From NCBI GenBank assembly GCA_023053575.1, contig JAKZAP010000019.1:4960001-5024000 (forward strand): a DNA stretch of 64,000 nucleotides, read 5' to 3'. The notes below the pieces were generated by a model, which made no database searches, was not told the DNA's origin, and worked only from the letters and a program-made list of their open reading frames with translations. Shown here in pieces: positions 45,940 to 57,872 of this stretch (its first letter is position 1; each line of letters starts with the position of its first letter). The position numbers and the translations under genes are program-made. The stretch is from Branchinecta lynchi. Its lineage: Eukaryota > Arthropoda > Branchiopoda > Anostraca > Branchinectidae.

Positions 45940-46405
45940 TTTAATTGCACAAAAAAGCCAAAAGGCCATGGCAACAAAATAAACAAAAAGAAAAGAACAA
46001 AGATTTATACCGTAACCTACTTACTCTAGCCATAATTTTCGGTGTTGAAAAGCGACCCTGAGGAATCTTGCCAGCCTCCTCACATCACCAAACTGCCGGC
46101 TACCTATCATACTACACATCCATTTCTCATCGAACACCTTCACGCATTCTCCAAATACTTCATTCCTTAACTCTCTTAATTCTTCACATTCACACATGAC
46201 TTGCACCACACTTTCATTCTCATCTCCACACATTGGACAGGAGAGATACTGACAAGAACGTTCGGAAGAACTTCTAAAATATGTTCTTCTTCTCCCAAGC
46301 GGTAAACAGTCTGCCCTGGGTACCACACCAACTTTACTTCCTCCCTTTTTAAACCCACCTTGAAAAATATGTCCTCCCCCACACCTCTTTAGCCTTAACA
46401 TAATA
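45940..46405 (-). pseudogene. Older LINE C-terminal fragment with zinc-knuckle
   Basis: The minus strand encodes CPMCGDENESVVQVMCECEE (CxxC...C), LRELRNEVFGECVKVFDEKW and ARFLRVAFQHRKLW: a C-terminal CCHC-like region of LINE ORF2. The 3' UTR ends in ATCTTATCTATCTTATC at about 45945. The (ATTC/ATTG) tail of the next LINE abuts it at 46411. Confidence 0.7.
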
Positions 46406-46745
46406 CCTCAATGAATGAATGAATCAATCAATCAATAAATTTATTACCCGAAATACACACACGGTGTAAACACGGAGTAAATATAAAAAGAAAAAAAAGA
46501 GAAGAAAAAGCAGATACAAATATAGACAAAACACCCTTCTGTTCAAAACAACTGCAAAAAAAAGAAAGACACTTAACCACTTCAGGTAACGATTTACAGA
46601 AAGACGCTGAAAAAGCTATTCGTCGAATCTGTCGAATGTCGAATCTATTCGTCGAATGTGACAGATCCTTTGCAACCTGCTAACTCTGAATTTCTCCACC
46701 TCTTTTTTTATTTTTCCCAATTGCAAACCAGGACCTACGCCATCA

Positions 46746-47302
46746 TTACATGGACAGTCCACAACCATCTAAAATACATCTTATTTGTGAAGACCACGAA
46801 TTTATTCTAGTATCTAAAATACTCTCTTTATAAGCCGCCTTGAGGATCCTTACTCTTGGCAGCATCAAAATCTTTTCCCGAAAACCTATCATAGCTACCC
46901 ATCTATGTCTACGCATGCTTTCTAGACCTAAAACCCCCTTAACTACTAACGAATTCATTTGTTCAGTAACCCCTAATGTTCTTTTGAAATAACTTAACTG
47001 TAATTGTTCTAATTTTTCGCCCTTACCAAAACCCCATATTTCAGATCCATAATGGATCGCAGGTATAACATTAGACTCAAATAAATGTTTATGTAATTTT
47101 AAATCACCGATTTCCCTAAGGCTACTCCGTAACGTCATATTAATACAACGCTTTCCTTTGGCAAGACTATTCTCAAACTGCTTTCCAAACTTTCCGTTCC
47201 ACGTAAGCCTACATCCTAGGTAATTAAATTGTTCTTTAAAACTAATCGTCTCTCCTCTAAACTTTAACAACGGCTCCTGGTCTATTTTGCCTCCTTTCCT
47301 AA
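46746..47302 (-). pseudogene. LINE ORF2, region after the reverse transcriptase
   Basis: FKEQFNYLGCRLTWNGKFGK, VIPAIHYGSEIWGF, YFKRTLGV and MRRHRWVAMIGFREKILML follow the usual F-YLG, -YGSEIWG-, -LGV order of the ORF2 C-terminal half. The first codons adjoin the HINE-A insertion at 47303 and continue in frame from the segment ending at 48096 once the insertion is removed. Confidence 0.85.
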
Positions 47303-48093
47303 CAAAACCAAAGGTGTCGATGGGATCCCAAAAATCTAATATTTGATTCAGACAATCGAGTCTTGTCTTCGCCAGATCCAGTCTTGGACAGGCTAATCAT
47401 CAGAGAAAACCAAGTTCAGATATACCAAGTCTCTGTAAGCCATATCTATTTGACTGAAAAAAAAATCCGATTACAACCGGATTCCGGAATAATTGTATGT
47501 CCGGGTAAAAAACCATTGTCATATACCGACTCAGCGTATCTTCTTACCCCTAAATATATCATCTAATCAACTTCAGATAAAGCTTTTACTTTTGACAAAT
47601 TTTCCGGTTTTGGCCGGATTCCGGGCGAACTAGTTCTCCAGCGAGAAAATGATTTGAACCATCGTGTTCGGCATGTCTTTTTACCCATAAATCAAACATT
47701 TAATCAACTTCAAATAAAACTTTTACTTTCAACAAACTTTCCGGTTTTGGCCGGATTCCGGGCGAACTACTTGTCCGATAACAAAATGGTTTTCACCATC
47801 GTGTTCAGCATGTCTTCTTACCCCACAATCGACTATCACATTAGCTGTTTCAAAATATTTTGTTTGCCCCTTAATTTAAACCCCCTCCCCCACCCCTAAA
47901 TGTAGGGCTACAAAGCCCATCTACGAACTCGACTGGTCCGACGACCCAACGAATCCTCACACCGAGTTTCATCAAAATATCTCATTCCCTTCGAGAGTTA
48001 TCGTGCTTACAGACGGACGGACGGACGGACGGACAGACGGACAACTTTTGCGATGTCATAGGTATCCCTCCACTTACGTTTTGGGATCCCAAA
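47303..48093 (-). repeat. HINE-A copy inserted after the LINE catalytic box
   Basis: Shorter copy with two to three 137-bp units and a CGGACGGACGGACGGACAGA tract. Deleting it with one AA joins KTVVMV to RKGGK in frame. Confidence 0.9.
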
Positions 48094-48095
48094 AA

Positions 48096-48808
48096 CCATT
48101 ACAACTGTTTTTCCTATATTTATCTCTAGCTTCTTTACTGCGAGATATTCATCCAAAATATCCAGCAGCTCCTGAAGATTACGCCTTGATTCTGCTATCA
48201 ATGCAATATCGTCCGCCAATAACAACAAACAAATTGTGACTATGTCAATATTTACTGTTGGCGCATTTTTTTCAATCATAAATTGTTCCAAATCATTAAT
48301 ATAAATAGAGAACAACTTCGGGGATAGAGTAGACCCTTGTTTAACTCCCTTTAACGATTTAATCCTCCTCATTTTTAAAAACTCTAACTACTATGTATAT
48401 GTTAGCATATATTTCCATTATTAACAAAACTAACCGGCTAGGTAGGCCGATACTCACCAGTGCTTCCATCAGTAAAAGGCGTTTAACATGATCGAACGCT
48501 CCTTTGAGATCCACAAACGCAACATATAACCTTCCTCGTCTTTTCGCTATATATTTCTGAATTAATACTTGTAAACTAAATATTTGGTCCAAAGTACTGT
48601 ACCCTTCCCTGAAACCTGCCTGGACCCTATTTAACTTATCTGTCGTATCTAACCACCCTTTTATTCTAACGTCTATAATTTTACAAAATACCTTACTTAT
48701 TGTAGATCCTAAATGGGATTCCTCTATAGTCACCATGAGATTTTCTATCCCCCTTTTTAAATATTGGTACAACTATCGATATATTCCACTGTCTAAGCCA
48801 TGTTGCTT
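48096..48808 (-). pseudogene. LINE reverse transcriptase, motifs A to C
   Basis: WNISIVVPIFKKGD and YRGI lead, then after a frameshift ISKVFCKIIDVRI, RVQAGFREGYSTLDQIF, RLYVAFVDLKGAFDHV (motif A Asp), GVKQGSTLSPKLFSIYINDL (motif B) and LLLLADDIALIAES (catalytic LADD). The aspartates are intact but the frame is broken near 48372 and 48730. Confidence 0.88.
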
Positions 48809-50214
48809 TTTGGGATCCCAAAACGTAAGTGGAGGGATACCTATGACATCGCAAAAGTTGTCCGTCTGTCCGTCCGTCCGTCTGTAAGCACGATAACTCT
48901 CGAAGGGAATGAGATATTTTGATGAAACTTGGTGTGAGGGTTCGTTGGGTCGTCGGACCAGTCAAGTTCGTAGATGGGCTTTGTAGCTCTACATTTAGGG
49001 GTGGGGGAGGGGATTCAAATTAAGGGACAAACAAAATGTTTTGAAACAGCTAATGTGATAGTCGATTATGGGGTAAGAAGACATGCTGAACACGATGGTG
49101 AAAACCATTTTGTCATCGGACAAGTAGTTCGCCCGGAATCCGGCCAAAACCGGAAAGTTTGTTGAAAGTAAAAGTTTTATTTGAAGTTGATTAGATGTTC
49201 GATTTAGGGGTAGGAAGACATGTTAAAGACGATGGTGAAAATTATTTTCTCGACGGACAAGTATTTCGCCCGGAATCCGGCCCAAACCGGAAAGTTTGTT
49301 GAAAGTAAAAGTTTTATTTGAAATTGATTAGATGTTCGATTTAGGGGTAGGAAGACATGCTGAAGACGATGGTGCAAACTATTTTCTCGACGGACAAGTA
49401 TTTCGCCCGGAATCCGGCCCAAACCGGAAAGTTTGTTGAAAGTAAAAGTTTTATTTGAAGTTGATTAAATGTTCGATTTAGAGGTAGGAAGACATGCTGA
49501 AGACGATGGTGAAAACTACTTTCTCGACGGACAAGTATTTCGACCGGAATCCGGCCCAAACCGGAAAGTTTGTCAAAATTAAAAGTTTTATTTGGAGTTG
49601 ATTAGATGTTCGATTTAGGGCAAGAAGACATGCTGAACACTTATGTGAAAACAAGTTTCTACCCGGACATGTAGTTCGTCCGGAATCCGGCCAAAACCGG
49701 AAAACTGTTGGAAGTCAAAGTTTTATTTCTAGTTGATTAGATAAGCGATTTAGGGGTAAGAAGAGATGCTGAGTCCCTGTATGACAATCATATTTTACCC
49801 GGACATATAGTTCGACCGGAATCCGGCTGGAATCGGAAAATTTGTTATAAGCTAAATTTCTATTTGAAGTTGATTAGATGTTCATTACTGGGGAAAGAAG
49901 ATACCCTGATTTCGTGTTTGAGCTTTCTTTTTTCGCCGGACAAGTAGTTCTGGAGTTCGGCCGGAACCGGGAAATTAGCAGAAGTGGCAGGAAGTTTTCG
50001 TCAAAACAGATATGATAGGGGTAAACACACATGCTGAATCCAAATCTGAACTTGGTTTTCTCAGGTGATTAGCTATTTTGCCTTAATCTGTTTCTGAATT
50101 TTAATTGTAAAAATGTTCAAGGAGTCTGGCGAAGACTGGATCTGGCTAAGACAAGACCCTGTTGTCTGGATCAGATATTGAAATTTTGGGATCCCATCGA
50201 AACCTTTGGTCTTG
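48809..50214 (+). repeat. HINE-A copy inserted in the LINE reverse transcriptase
   Basis: Largest complete copy: TT|TTTGGGATCCCAAAACG, GTCTGTCCGTCCGTCCGTCT, GATGAAACTTGGTGTGAGGG, about seven 137-bp units (49204 and 49341 start equivalent units), 3' stem, GGTCTTG|TT. Deleting it with one TT gives CCATGTTGCTTCCAC, which keeps the LINE frame. Confidence 0.92.
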
Positions 50215-50216
50215 TT

Positions 50217-50601
50217 CCACTATTCAAGAAAACGCCAAAGCCAGGAATGGTAAAACGTAAACTCTGCTCCACTTTAAAACTATTGTCGGTATACCGTCCG
50301 GTCCTGGAGCTGATCTGCCTTTTATAGATTTCAGGGATGACCAAACTTCCTTTTCTGTAATAGGATCTAAAAGCTGCGAATCTACCTCATTCAATGGAAA
50401 ACAGTACACAGTCTTAAGATCCTGCACAAATTGTTCAGGTAACTTATCCCCATCACTCATTCCTCCTTCCTTTTCTTCCAGAAGTTCTGGCCATGACTCC
50501 GCCGGAGGACGTTGCATTGTTCCTTATACTAATCCTACACTTAACACTATTCCAAAACTCCCTAGTGTTCTTTTCCCTAAAACTCTTTATCACTTCTTTT
50601 T
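50217..50601 (-). pseudogene. LINE reverse transcriptase, N-terminal part
   Basis: EVIKSFREKNTREFWNSVKC, LPEQFVQDLKTVYCFPLNEV and GRSAPGPDGIPTIVLKWSRV (motif 0). One stop in ALAFS-stop-IVE just before the HINE-A insertion point. Confidence 0.85.
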
Positions 50602-52952
50602 ATGGCACTTGAGCTTACTCAAGTGCCATATAGCGATTGTAATTTCTGTCCGTCAGTCGGTCTGTCGGTCCTGGTTTTGCTAGTTCGGGCACTTCCAGAT
50701 AAGCTAGGACGATGAAACTTGGCAGGCATATCAGGAACTGGACAAGATTAAATTAGAAATGGTCGATTCCCCGATCTGACCATCTGGAGGGGAGTGGAGG
50801 GAGGGGGAATCCAGAAAAAATAGGAAAAATGAGATATTTTTAGCTTACGAACGGGTGATCGGATCTTAATGAAACTTGATATGTGGAAGGACTTCGTGTC
50901 TCAGACCCTCCATTTAAAATCCAGACCGGATCCGGTGACATTGGGGGGAGTTGGAGGGGGAAACCGGAAATCTTGGAAAACACTTATTGTGGAGGGATCC
51001 GGATGAAACTTGGTGAAAAGTACAAGCAAAAGTCCTAGATACGTGACCGATATAACCGGAACGGATCCGCTCACTTTGGGGGAGTTGGGGGGGGGGGAGA
51101 AGTCCGAATTTGTAGTGATCCCACGAGTTCCGTGCTTCCTGATGTGCTGGGATGCTGGAAATTGACAGGCATGTCTGGGACCCGACCAGATTAAATAGGA
51201 AATCGTCAATTCCCCGATTCGACCAGCTGGGGGGGGGGGGGAGTGGAGGGAGGGTGAAGCCAAAATTTGAGGTATTTTTAGCTTGCGAACGGGTGATCGG
51301 ATGTTGATGAAAGTTAATATTTAGAATGACCTCGTGTCTCAGACATCTCACTTTAAATCCGGGCCGGATCCGATGACACTGGGGGGAGTTGGAGGAGGGA
51401 GCCGGAAATTTTGAGAAACGCTTAGAGTGGAGGGATCGGGATGAAACTTGGGGAGAAAAACAAGCACAAGTCCTAGACACGTCAATGACATAACCGGACC
51501 GGATCAGGGCACTGTGGGGGAGTTGGGGTGGGGGTCCGGATTTCTAGCGATCCCGCGAGTTCGGCATACTTCCTGGTGTCCTAGGGCGATGAAACTTGTC
51601 AGGTATGTCAGGGATCCAAACAGATTGATTTGAGAACAGCCGTTTCCCCGACCCGACGATCGTGGGGGGAGTGGGTGGATGGGGAGTCCGGAATCTAGTG
51701 GCGTGCATAACTTTTGAACGGGTGATCGGATTTGAATGAAACTTGTCTGGTGAGCTATCACCTCGGACGTTCAGTGTCACGTCCGGGTCGGGTCCGATAC
51801 CTGTGGGGATGGGGGGGGGGGGGGGGTGAAAAACTCAAGAAACTCTAAAAGCAGAGGGATTGGGACGAAACTTAATGGGTGGAACAAGCATTAGGCCTAG
51901 ATGAAATTGACGGAGCCAGATGGTTTCGGGGCTCTGTGGGGGGAGTTGGAGGGGGTTTCCTGGAATTCCGGTAATCGTGAGTTAGAATAGTTTCAGATGT
52001 AAAACGACAACGAAACTTTGCAGGCATATTAGCGACCCGAATTATCTTGATTTAAGAACCTGACACAACATACCCCTGGAAACTTCCGTTCCTTGATCCG
52101 AGTTTTTTTTGGGGAGCAAGAGAAGAGAAATATGGAAATTGGCTTCTATAAATTTCAAACGAGTGGTCTGATTCGAGTGAAACTTCATGGGTGATACGAA
52201 TCGATGGCCTCGACATGTAAAACATGCGTTCGAACCATATGCGACCACGATTAGGGGAATTGGGGGTGGGGGGACTTTTGACATGCACAAAAACCAAACG
52301 GATGGACCGAATGAGATGCAAATTCGACAGTGCCGAGTTTATGCGGCCTAGATTTGTTATTTGGCGTCCGGGCCGGATTCGGCCAAGGTAGGGGGGGGGG
52401 GGGTACTGGAAACTTGCAGATAGGCTATGCTCCAATTTGAGTAAAACTTGATGGACAGGAACAGGGAATTCAGAGATTGGGCCCGAACCGGCTCAGACAA
52501 CGTTGGTGGGAGGGGGGGGGGGGGTACCGGAACTTTCCAAAAATGCTGAGATTCGAGTGAAACTTGATAGATGGTATAAAAGAAGATGCTTTAGGTGGTC
52601 GATTTTTTTATTCCGAACCAGACTCGGCCACGGTAGGTGGAGATAGAGTGAGTACCGGAAATCGTGTAGCACGTCTAGGGATCAAACAAATGGATTTATT
52701 GGGATGAAAGTTTGAACAGTCATGTGCATTTGCTACAGACAATCGAGACGATGCCGGAACTGCTCAGAAATGAGTGAAACTAAATATCCAGATCCAGATA
52801 ACCGGTTTTACGCATCTGTAGCATGACACGCGAAAACTCTTTCGGATCATAACGAACACGGAAAATTTGAAATATGGCAAATGCAAAGATTAGTGAGGTG
52901 TCGTTCTTGTACAGCCTACTCGTACAAGTGCCATATGAGCTCGTAGCTCTTG
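50602..52952 (+). repeat. HINE-B copy, longest, inserted between LINE endonuclease and reverse transcriptase
   Basis: 5' hairpin TATGGCACTTGAG/CTCAAGTGCCATA (13 bp), GTCCGTCAGTCGGTCTGTCG, GATGAAACTTGGCAGGCAT, about ten core units with G runs of 8-14, 3' stem GAGCTCGTAGCTC then TTG|TT. Deletion with one TT restores the frame DNKKEVIKSF. Confidence 0.9.
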
Positions 52953-52954
52953 TT

Positions 52955-53727
52955 TATTATCTTCCTCTATCCTACTTTTCTTATTTTTTAACAGGTTTTT
53001 GTATTTTTTTACTCTCAATACAGTACTTTTCTAAACATGCTTCTTCATTTTCTGGGGGACTACTTTTCAACATTTTCAAACATGCAACTACGACCGTTCT
53101 CATTTGTTTACATTCACTATCATAAAACGTATTTTTATTTCTATTTCCTTTCTTCTTATTTCTGCTCACCTCCAAACCAACTTCATGCAATTTACCTGTC
53201 AGCTGTTCAAGGGAACTTTCAATCTGACCTTCCTTAAGTCTTTCGATGCAACTTTTCACATGGATCTCCATATGAACTTGAACCAGCTTTTCTGCCAACT
53301 CTTTTTCCGAAAATTTCTCAATTTTTAACGATTTTCTGATATCCACAGGACCTTCTACATCTATTAGTTCATTTTCCATCACCACATGCATTGTCCCTGT
53401 ACCATGATTATTTTCAAATTCAAACATCACATTCAATGGGAGGTGGTCAGAACCGATCACATTCTTAACACTCAGATTCTTGCAACAAGGCCAAAGTCTA
53501 GGACTGAGTAACACATAATCAATTAAGCTTGGGAGCTGACCCGCGTAACACGTAAAACCACCCCCTACTTCCCGATCCTCCCCTATCCTCCCATTCAAAA
53601 TTATCAACTCTTCATTTCCCGCAAAATCCAACATATTTTGACCCCACCTGTTTTTCCGGCGATTCTGGTCCTTACGTCTCCTCTCACCATAATTTTCGAT
53701 GTACTCCTCTAGAACAGTGGTTCCCAA
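52955..53727 (-). pseudogene. LINE endonuclease, C-terminal part
   Basis: GQNMLDFAGNEELIILNGRI, GGGFTCYAG, LPSLIDYVLLSPRLW and VIGSDHLPLNVMFEFE (SDH motif) form the second half of an APE endonuclease. An extra A in a 7-A run near 53011 shifts the frame into the linker KYKNLLKNKKSRIEEDNK. The N-terminal half is missing. Confidence 0.85.
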
Positions 53728-53816
53728 CCTGTTGTTGGGATGCTTATTTTCCGTTTTTATTCTCCTGCGTCTTGAAACGACGAAGGCGTCAAGCGAACTC
53801 AGTGTAAAAACGGAAA

Positions 53817-54205
53817 TTAAGCTGCAACGGCGAACTCACAAGAGAACTTACACAGGCGATCAAAAACGCAACTAATATCATGTTCGAGGCTGGTTCCTCT
53901 CACATTTGGTGAAAAGTTATACAGCACTAGATTGCAGCTTTTTGACTCGGCCTCCAACTGCTGAAGCTTGTGTCGAGTGAATTCTAATTCTTTGCTCATT
54001 TCAGCTCATTTCTAATTCTTTGCTCGATTCAGCTACCGCTGAATCAGTCTTCTTTTCCAACAGTGAATTTGAAACGTTCATGCTCGTTCCCATGTTTGTA
54101 ACATGAGTCCGGAGTTCGGACATCTGTGACGAAATTCCTTCCAATTGTGCGAAACGACCGTTTATGCCTTCTCGGAGTTCGCTTAACTCCTGGAGGACTC
54201 GGTCT
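53817..54205 (-). pseudogene. LINE ORF1 fragment: coiled coil and start of RNA-binding domain
   Basis: The minus strand reads VLQELSELREGINGRFAQLE, ISSQMSELRTHVTNMG (heptad-like, coiled coil), then in a second frame ELEFTRHKLQQLEAESKSCN and LVLYNFSPN, which resembles the RNP2 start of the ORF1p RNA-recognition fold. It lies upstream of the endonuclease of the same orientation, so it probably belongs to that LINE. Confidence 0.55.
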
Positions 54206-54355
54206 CAGTCTCAGTCTACAAAATACCGGAACCCAACTTATCTTTAAAAGGGCAGGCCCACGTAAGCCTGCAGTCACCTTGGCGGTGACCCGGTTGAGCG
54301 TGGAACCTGCTTCTTGATTTTCCACCGTACTCTGATAGCCAAAAACTGGATCCAC

Positions 54356-55307
54356 GTAAATCCTCGAATTTTATCCAATCCTTTCACCAAACTAGTTTTA
54401 CTTCAGGAGTATGCGACCGCGCGGAATGAATGCTCGCTGACGACTGGATTTTGTGGCCCAAGAATGTTTCATATAATCTTGGCCGTTAAACGACCTGTCT
54501 TACCTATAATACTAACGCAACCTACTTCCATAATCACTCCATATATTTCTAACCCGGAGACTCCAATTCCATATGGTATATGGAATTGAACTAACCCCTC
54601 TAACAAAACCACGCTGATTTTCTTACTTGCCGTGTTTTGCTACCTTCGATGTGTCAAGATGTGTATCACACTGGCAGCGGTTGTGGAAAAACCGGTTATG
54701 TAAATTGTTTACCTCTTTTTGTTATAAGTCAACGGGTCTCGGAAAAGGCTTACAACATCCAAAACCCGGGATTATTTTTTGAAAGCGCGACCTAGTTTTA
54801 AAGTATTCAAATATTGTAAAATACCATAAGCTGAAGAGTAAATAGTGCGAGGGTCCTTTAACGTCCTTTCTCATATGTGTCCTGTTGTTGACAGACAAGG
54901 GAAGTTTCTTTGAAGCAGAAGCTGAGCATTGAGACATTGAGTTAGGACTAGCTAGCATGTCCAGGTTTTCTGACGAACTTTAGTAAATAATCGTTGATAA
55001 TTTCCAGTTTCAAAGCATGCGGAGGTGGACAAGCAATAGCTGAAAATCAGAGGAATTTCTTTGTCCCCATCGGATTTTAGCTGAGTTATGTCTGATCTTG
55101 GCATTCTGTAGTTATTTGTCCCAAATTACTATGACAAAGACTGACGAAAGTCTGTCTACTGACGATGAAGGACTAACTAGACTGACGAAAAACTGACTAC
55201 TCCACTTCGTTAGTTTACCCCAACCAAACGCTCCGTTTGCTTGATTTCTGAGGACCCGCGGATAGAGAGTCTTTTCCTTTAGTAGTCTTGAATATTGCTA
55301 TTTCCAG
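54356..55307. other. OGG1 intron sequence, nothing recognised
   Basis: No repeat family or coding domain recognised on either strand. Confidence 0.4.
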
Positions 55308-55444
55308 GATATCTTCGATGGTGGAAAAGCTGGGCTCGAACTATGGTCGGAAGATACTATCTCAAGAAGGAAAAGACGTTTTTGCATTCCCAGATGTCTC
55401 TGCACTCTGTGAGCCGTCTGTCGAGTCGAACCTTCGGAATCTGG
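55308..55444 (+). CDS. OGG1: OGG1, exon ISSMVEKL ... NLRNLG
   Basis: Acceptor TTTCCAG|G completes the Arg codon left by the previous exon. It encodes ISSMVEKLGSNYGRKI, then FAFPDVSALCEPSVESNLRNLG, and ends G|GTATGT in phase 1. The human equivalent is ITGMVERL ... [25 protein letters not shown]. No internal stop and no frame problem. Confidence 0.93.
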
Positions 55445-57872
55445 GTATGTTAGCTACCATTGTGGAGTTGTAACTGTAGAACTAATGTTTCAGCAGCACC
55501 GATCTTAGGGTATCTGGAATGACCTGTCTGACTTATATTAGGGTTTGTCCATCATAACGACGATACACTGATTTTTACATTTGTCGTCATTGGCTGTTTC
55601 CGAGGCAGACCAGGCTCTCGTTTATTGCTTGCGAGTAGCTCATTTGTCAGAAACACCGGCTATGTAGATTTAACCTCGTTTCTCGCTAAGACCAAGGGAA
55701 CCGCCCGAGTCTGAAAACGTCAGGGATAGGTTTAGGATAAGAACAAATAAGCACCAGAACCTCCGTCTCCCTATCTCTGTAATACGTCCATGCTCAGTCG
55801 AAAAGATTCTCTATACCCTGCCCAAGGGTATAGGAGCGGAGGGGGTAGGAGCTATGCGGACCGTCACAACTCGTTACCTCTTCAAACAGCTATATCGCAG
55901 CAAAGCCCCGGAGAAGAAATTTAAATAGTAAAAGCCGATTTGTGTCTACCATTGTGACGTCACATGTGATTTGTGTCTACCATTGTGACGTCACATGTGA
56001 CGCGCTGCGGAGCGGGTCAGCACGTTTGCTGCAGTTTTTCCTCTGATATGTGCAGCGTCGAAGAGGGAAGTAGACGGGCATCAACCCAAAGCTCAGCAAG
56101 TACCACCAGCTAAGCTCAGTTTTATCGGGGTATCCATAGTCGATGCATGGGGCCAAAGATCTACTGGCTTATTAGTTCTTGGTAATCTTCGCAAAACTTG
56201 GCAGAGGTCATTGTATTGTAAAAAAAAAAATCTTGCAGTATTCGCTACTGGGATTAATATTTTCTCTACTGAGATAAGATTATTTCTTATTCGGATTAAT
56301 CTTATCCCAGTAGCGATACTGTCTTAGTTAAATTCGTTAATCCCCAAAAAAAATTCTACCTGTCTTAGTTCAAAAGTTGACTTTTCTGCCGTAGGCCAAC
56401 TTTCTAACGTCACCACTTAGAAAGGAGCAAAGGATAAGCTCTAGTTTCTTTAGCAATGAGAGAACTTTTAAAGTTTAAGAGGCACATCTGATACCATTTC
56501 TCTACCGCAAACCCAAGTGCAAAAAACGAATGATAACCTCGGCTCAAATCGCGAACAGACATGGATAGAAACAATAGATGGCAGCACTTTCGGACCCGTG
56601 GGAAAAAGTCACTTTTTTGTCTCTGTAGATTTTTCTATTTATCACTCAAAGAAGATATGTTGGTTGTGGGGCCGGTAACTGCCGCATATATTTAGCACTT
56701 ATAGATTTTAGTCCATCTTCAATTTGAAACTGGTGCCTGCCTGCTTGCGTGCTAGAACGGAGCTTTCCACTCGAAAGCAGAAACCTGGTTTGATGAAACG
56801 AAAGGTTCGCTACACAACTTCAGATAGTCCTCTCTGACATAGGCTATATAACTCCACTTCACTTCGCACACCGTAGGTTCTGGCTCGAGGACAAGCAAAA
56901 ACCATCCTTATTGGCCCCAGGCAAGAGTTCTACGGAGCTTTCCAAAATGTAATGTCATATTCATCAATCCGGCCTAAGGTCCACCCTTTCCGTAAAACCG
57001 CACAGGTTAGAGCCTTACCAGTTACCAGGAATAAAATGAAATCGGCGGCATAGGAAAAAAAAAAAAAATAGGACAAAACCGAAGTGTTGCGAGAGCAACA
57101 CAATCAACGGACGAATACCGGAACTGCTAACATGCCAAAGACTCTTAATGTTCAGGAACCCAAGAATTAATAGTTGCGTTTTGTTCGACTTTTCACTCGC
57201 CTTTTCGACGGCTTTTTACATTTTTTGCGTTTTCGTAAAGTGGTCCTAAGCACGTACTTTTTGACAATTTCCCGTTTTTATCAAAAACTCAAACGCCGAC
57301 TTTCGCCTTTTCCCTCGGCTTTTTGCAAAAAGGCAATCTTGGTAGGTGGCCAAGTTACGCTCTCTTTTTTGCTTTTGCTTCGCAATTTTTACCAGTTTAC
57401 CCCAAAATCCAACAAAAGATGGATTTGAGTCAAAATAATTGGCAGTTTTTGAAGACTGTCCTCGATATTTAAGATGGACAGTTTATAGTACAAATAAAAT
57501 ACAAGTAAAATGGCATTTGACAAAATTCTGTTTTCATCCAAGAAAAGAGAGAAGTCCTTAGTAGAAACAGCGACTTGCAAAAACGCGAAAATTTTCAAAA
57601 AGGCCTGAAAAATGCTAAAAGCTAAAGCCGAAAAGGGAAAGGCAATAGCCGAACAAAAACGTATCTAATACCTCTCTAAAGAAGAAAAATTTCATCTGTT
57701 ACGAAAATCACATGTGAGTTGTGACAGCCCTATCAGCGTCAGACGCGATAACAGTTCCATATACGGAATTCCTCCCAGCTTCCCTCCTTTCGAAGGGAAG
57801 CTTATGCAGTTTATGCACTCGTGATGGGATCTATGAGAGATAGATTTGAAGAAACAAATCCCTGTCTTGCAG
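55445..57872. other. OGG1 intron with duplicated CRE-like motif
   Basis: 31-bp unit duplicated exactly at 55937-55967 and 55968-55998, each with GTGACGTCAC. An imperfect palindrome TATTCGCTACTGGGATTAAT / ATCCCAGTAGCGATACTG lies at about 56238-56328. Otherwise unremarkable; no gene. Confidence 0.65.

Larger units (their letters stand above)
46411..53727 (-). mobile_element. LINE with three nested HINE insertions
   Basis: Minus-strand order: endonuclease (53727-52955), linker (to 50217), reverse transcriptase (50517-48096), C-terminal part (47302-46746), 3' UTR and tail ATTGATTGATTGATTCATTC at 46411-46440. It is interrupted by HINE-B (50602-52952), HINE-A (48809-50214) and HINE-A (47303-48093). 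It lies antisense in the OGG1 intron. Clade uncertain (CR1/jockey-like features). Confidence 0.88.

Noticed and set aside
57174..57690. 84-codon frame and opposing weak inverted repeat with CTTTTTCGGC motifs
   Set aside because: Low-complexity T/A-rich sequence; pairing is loose and no element ends were found.
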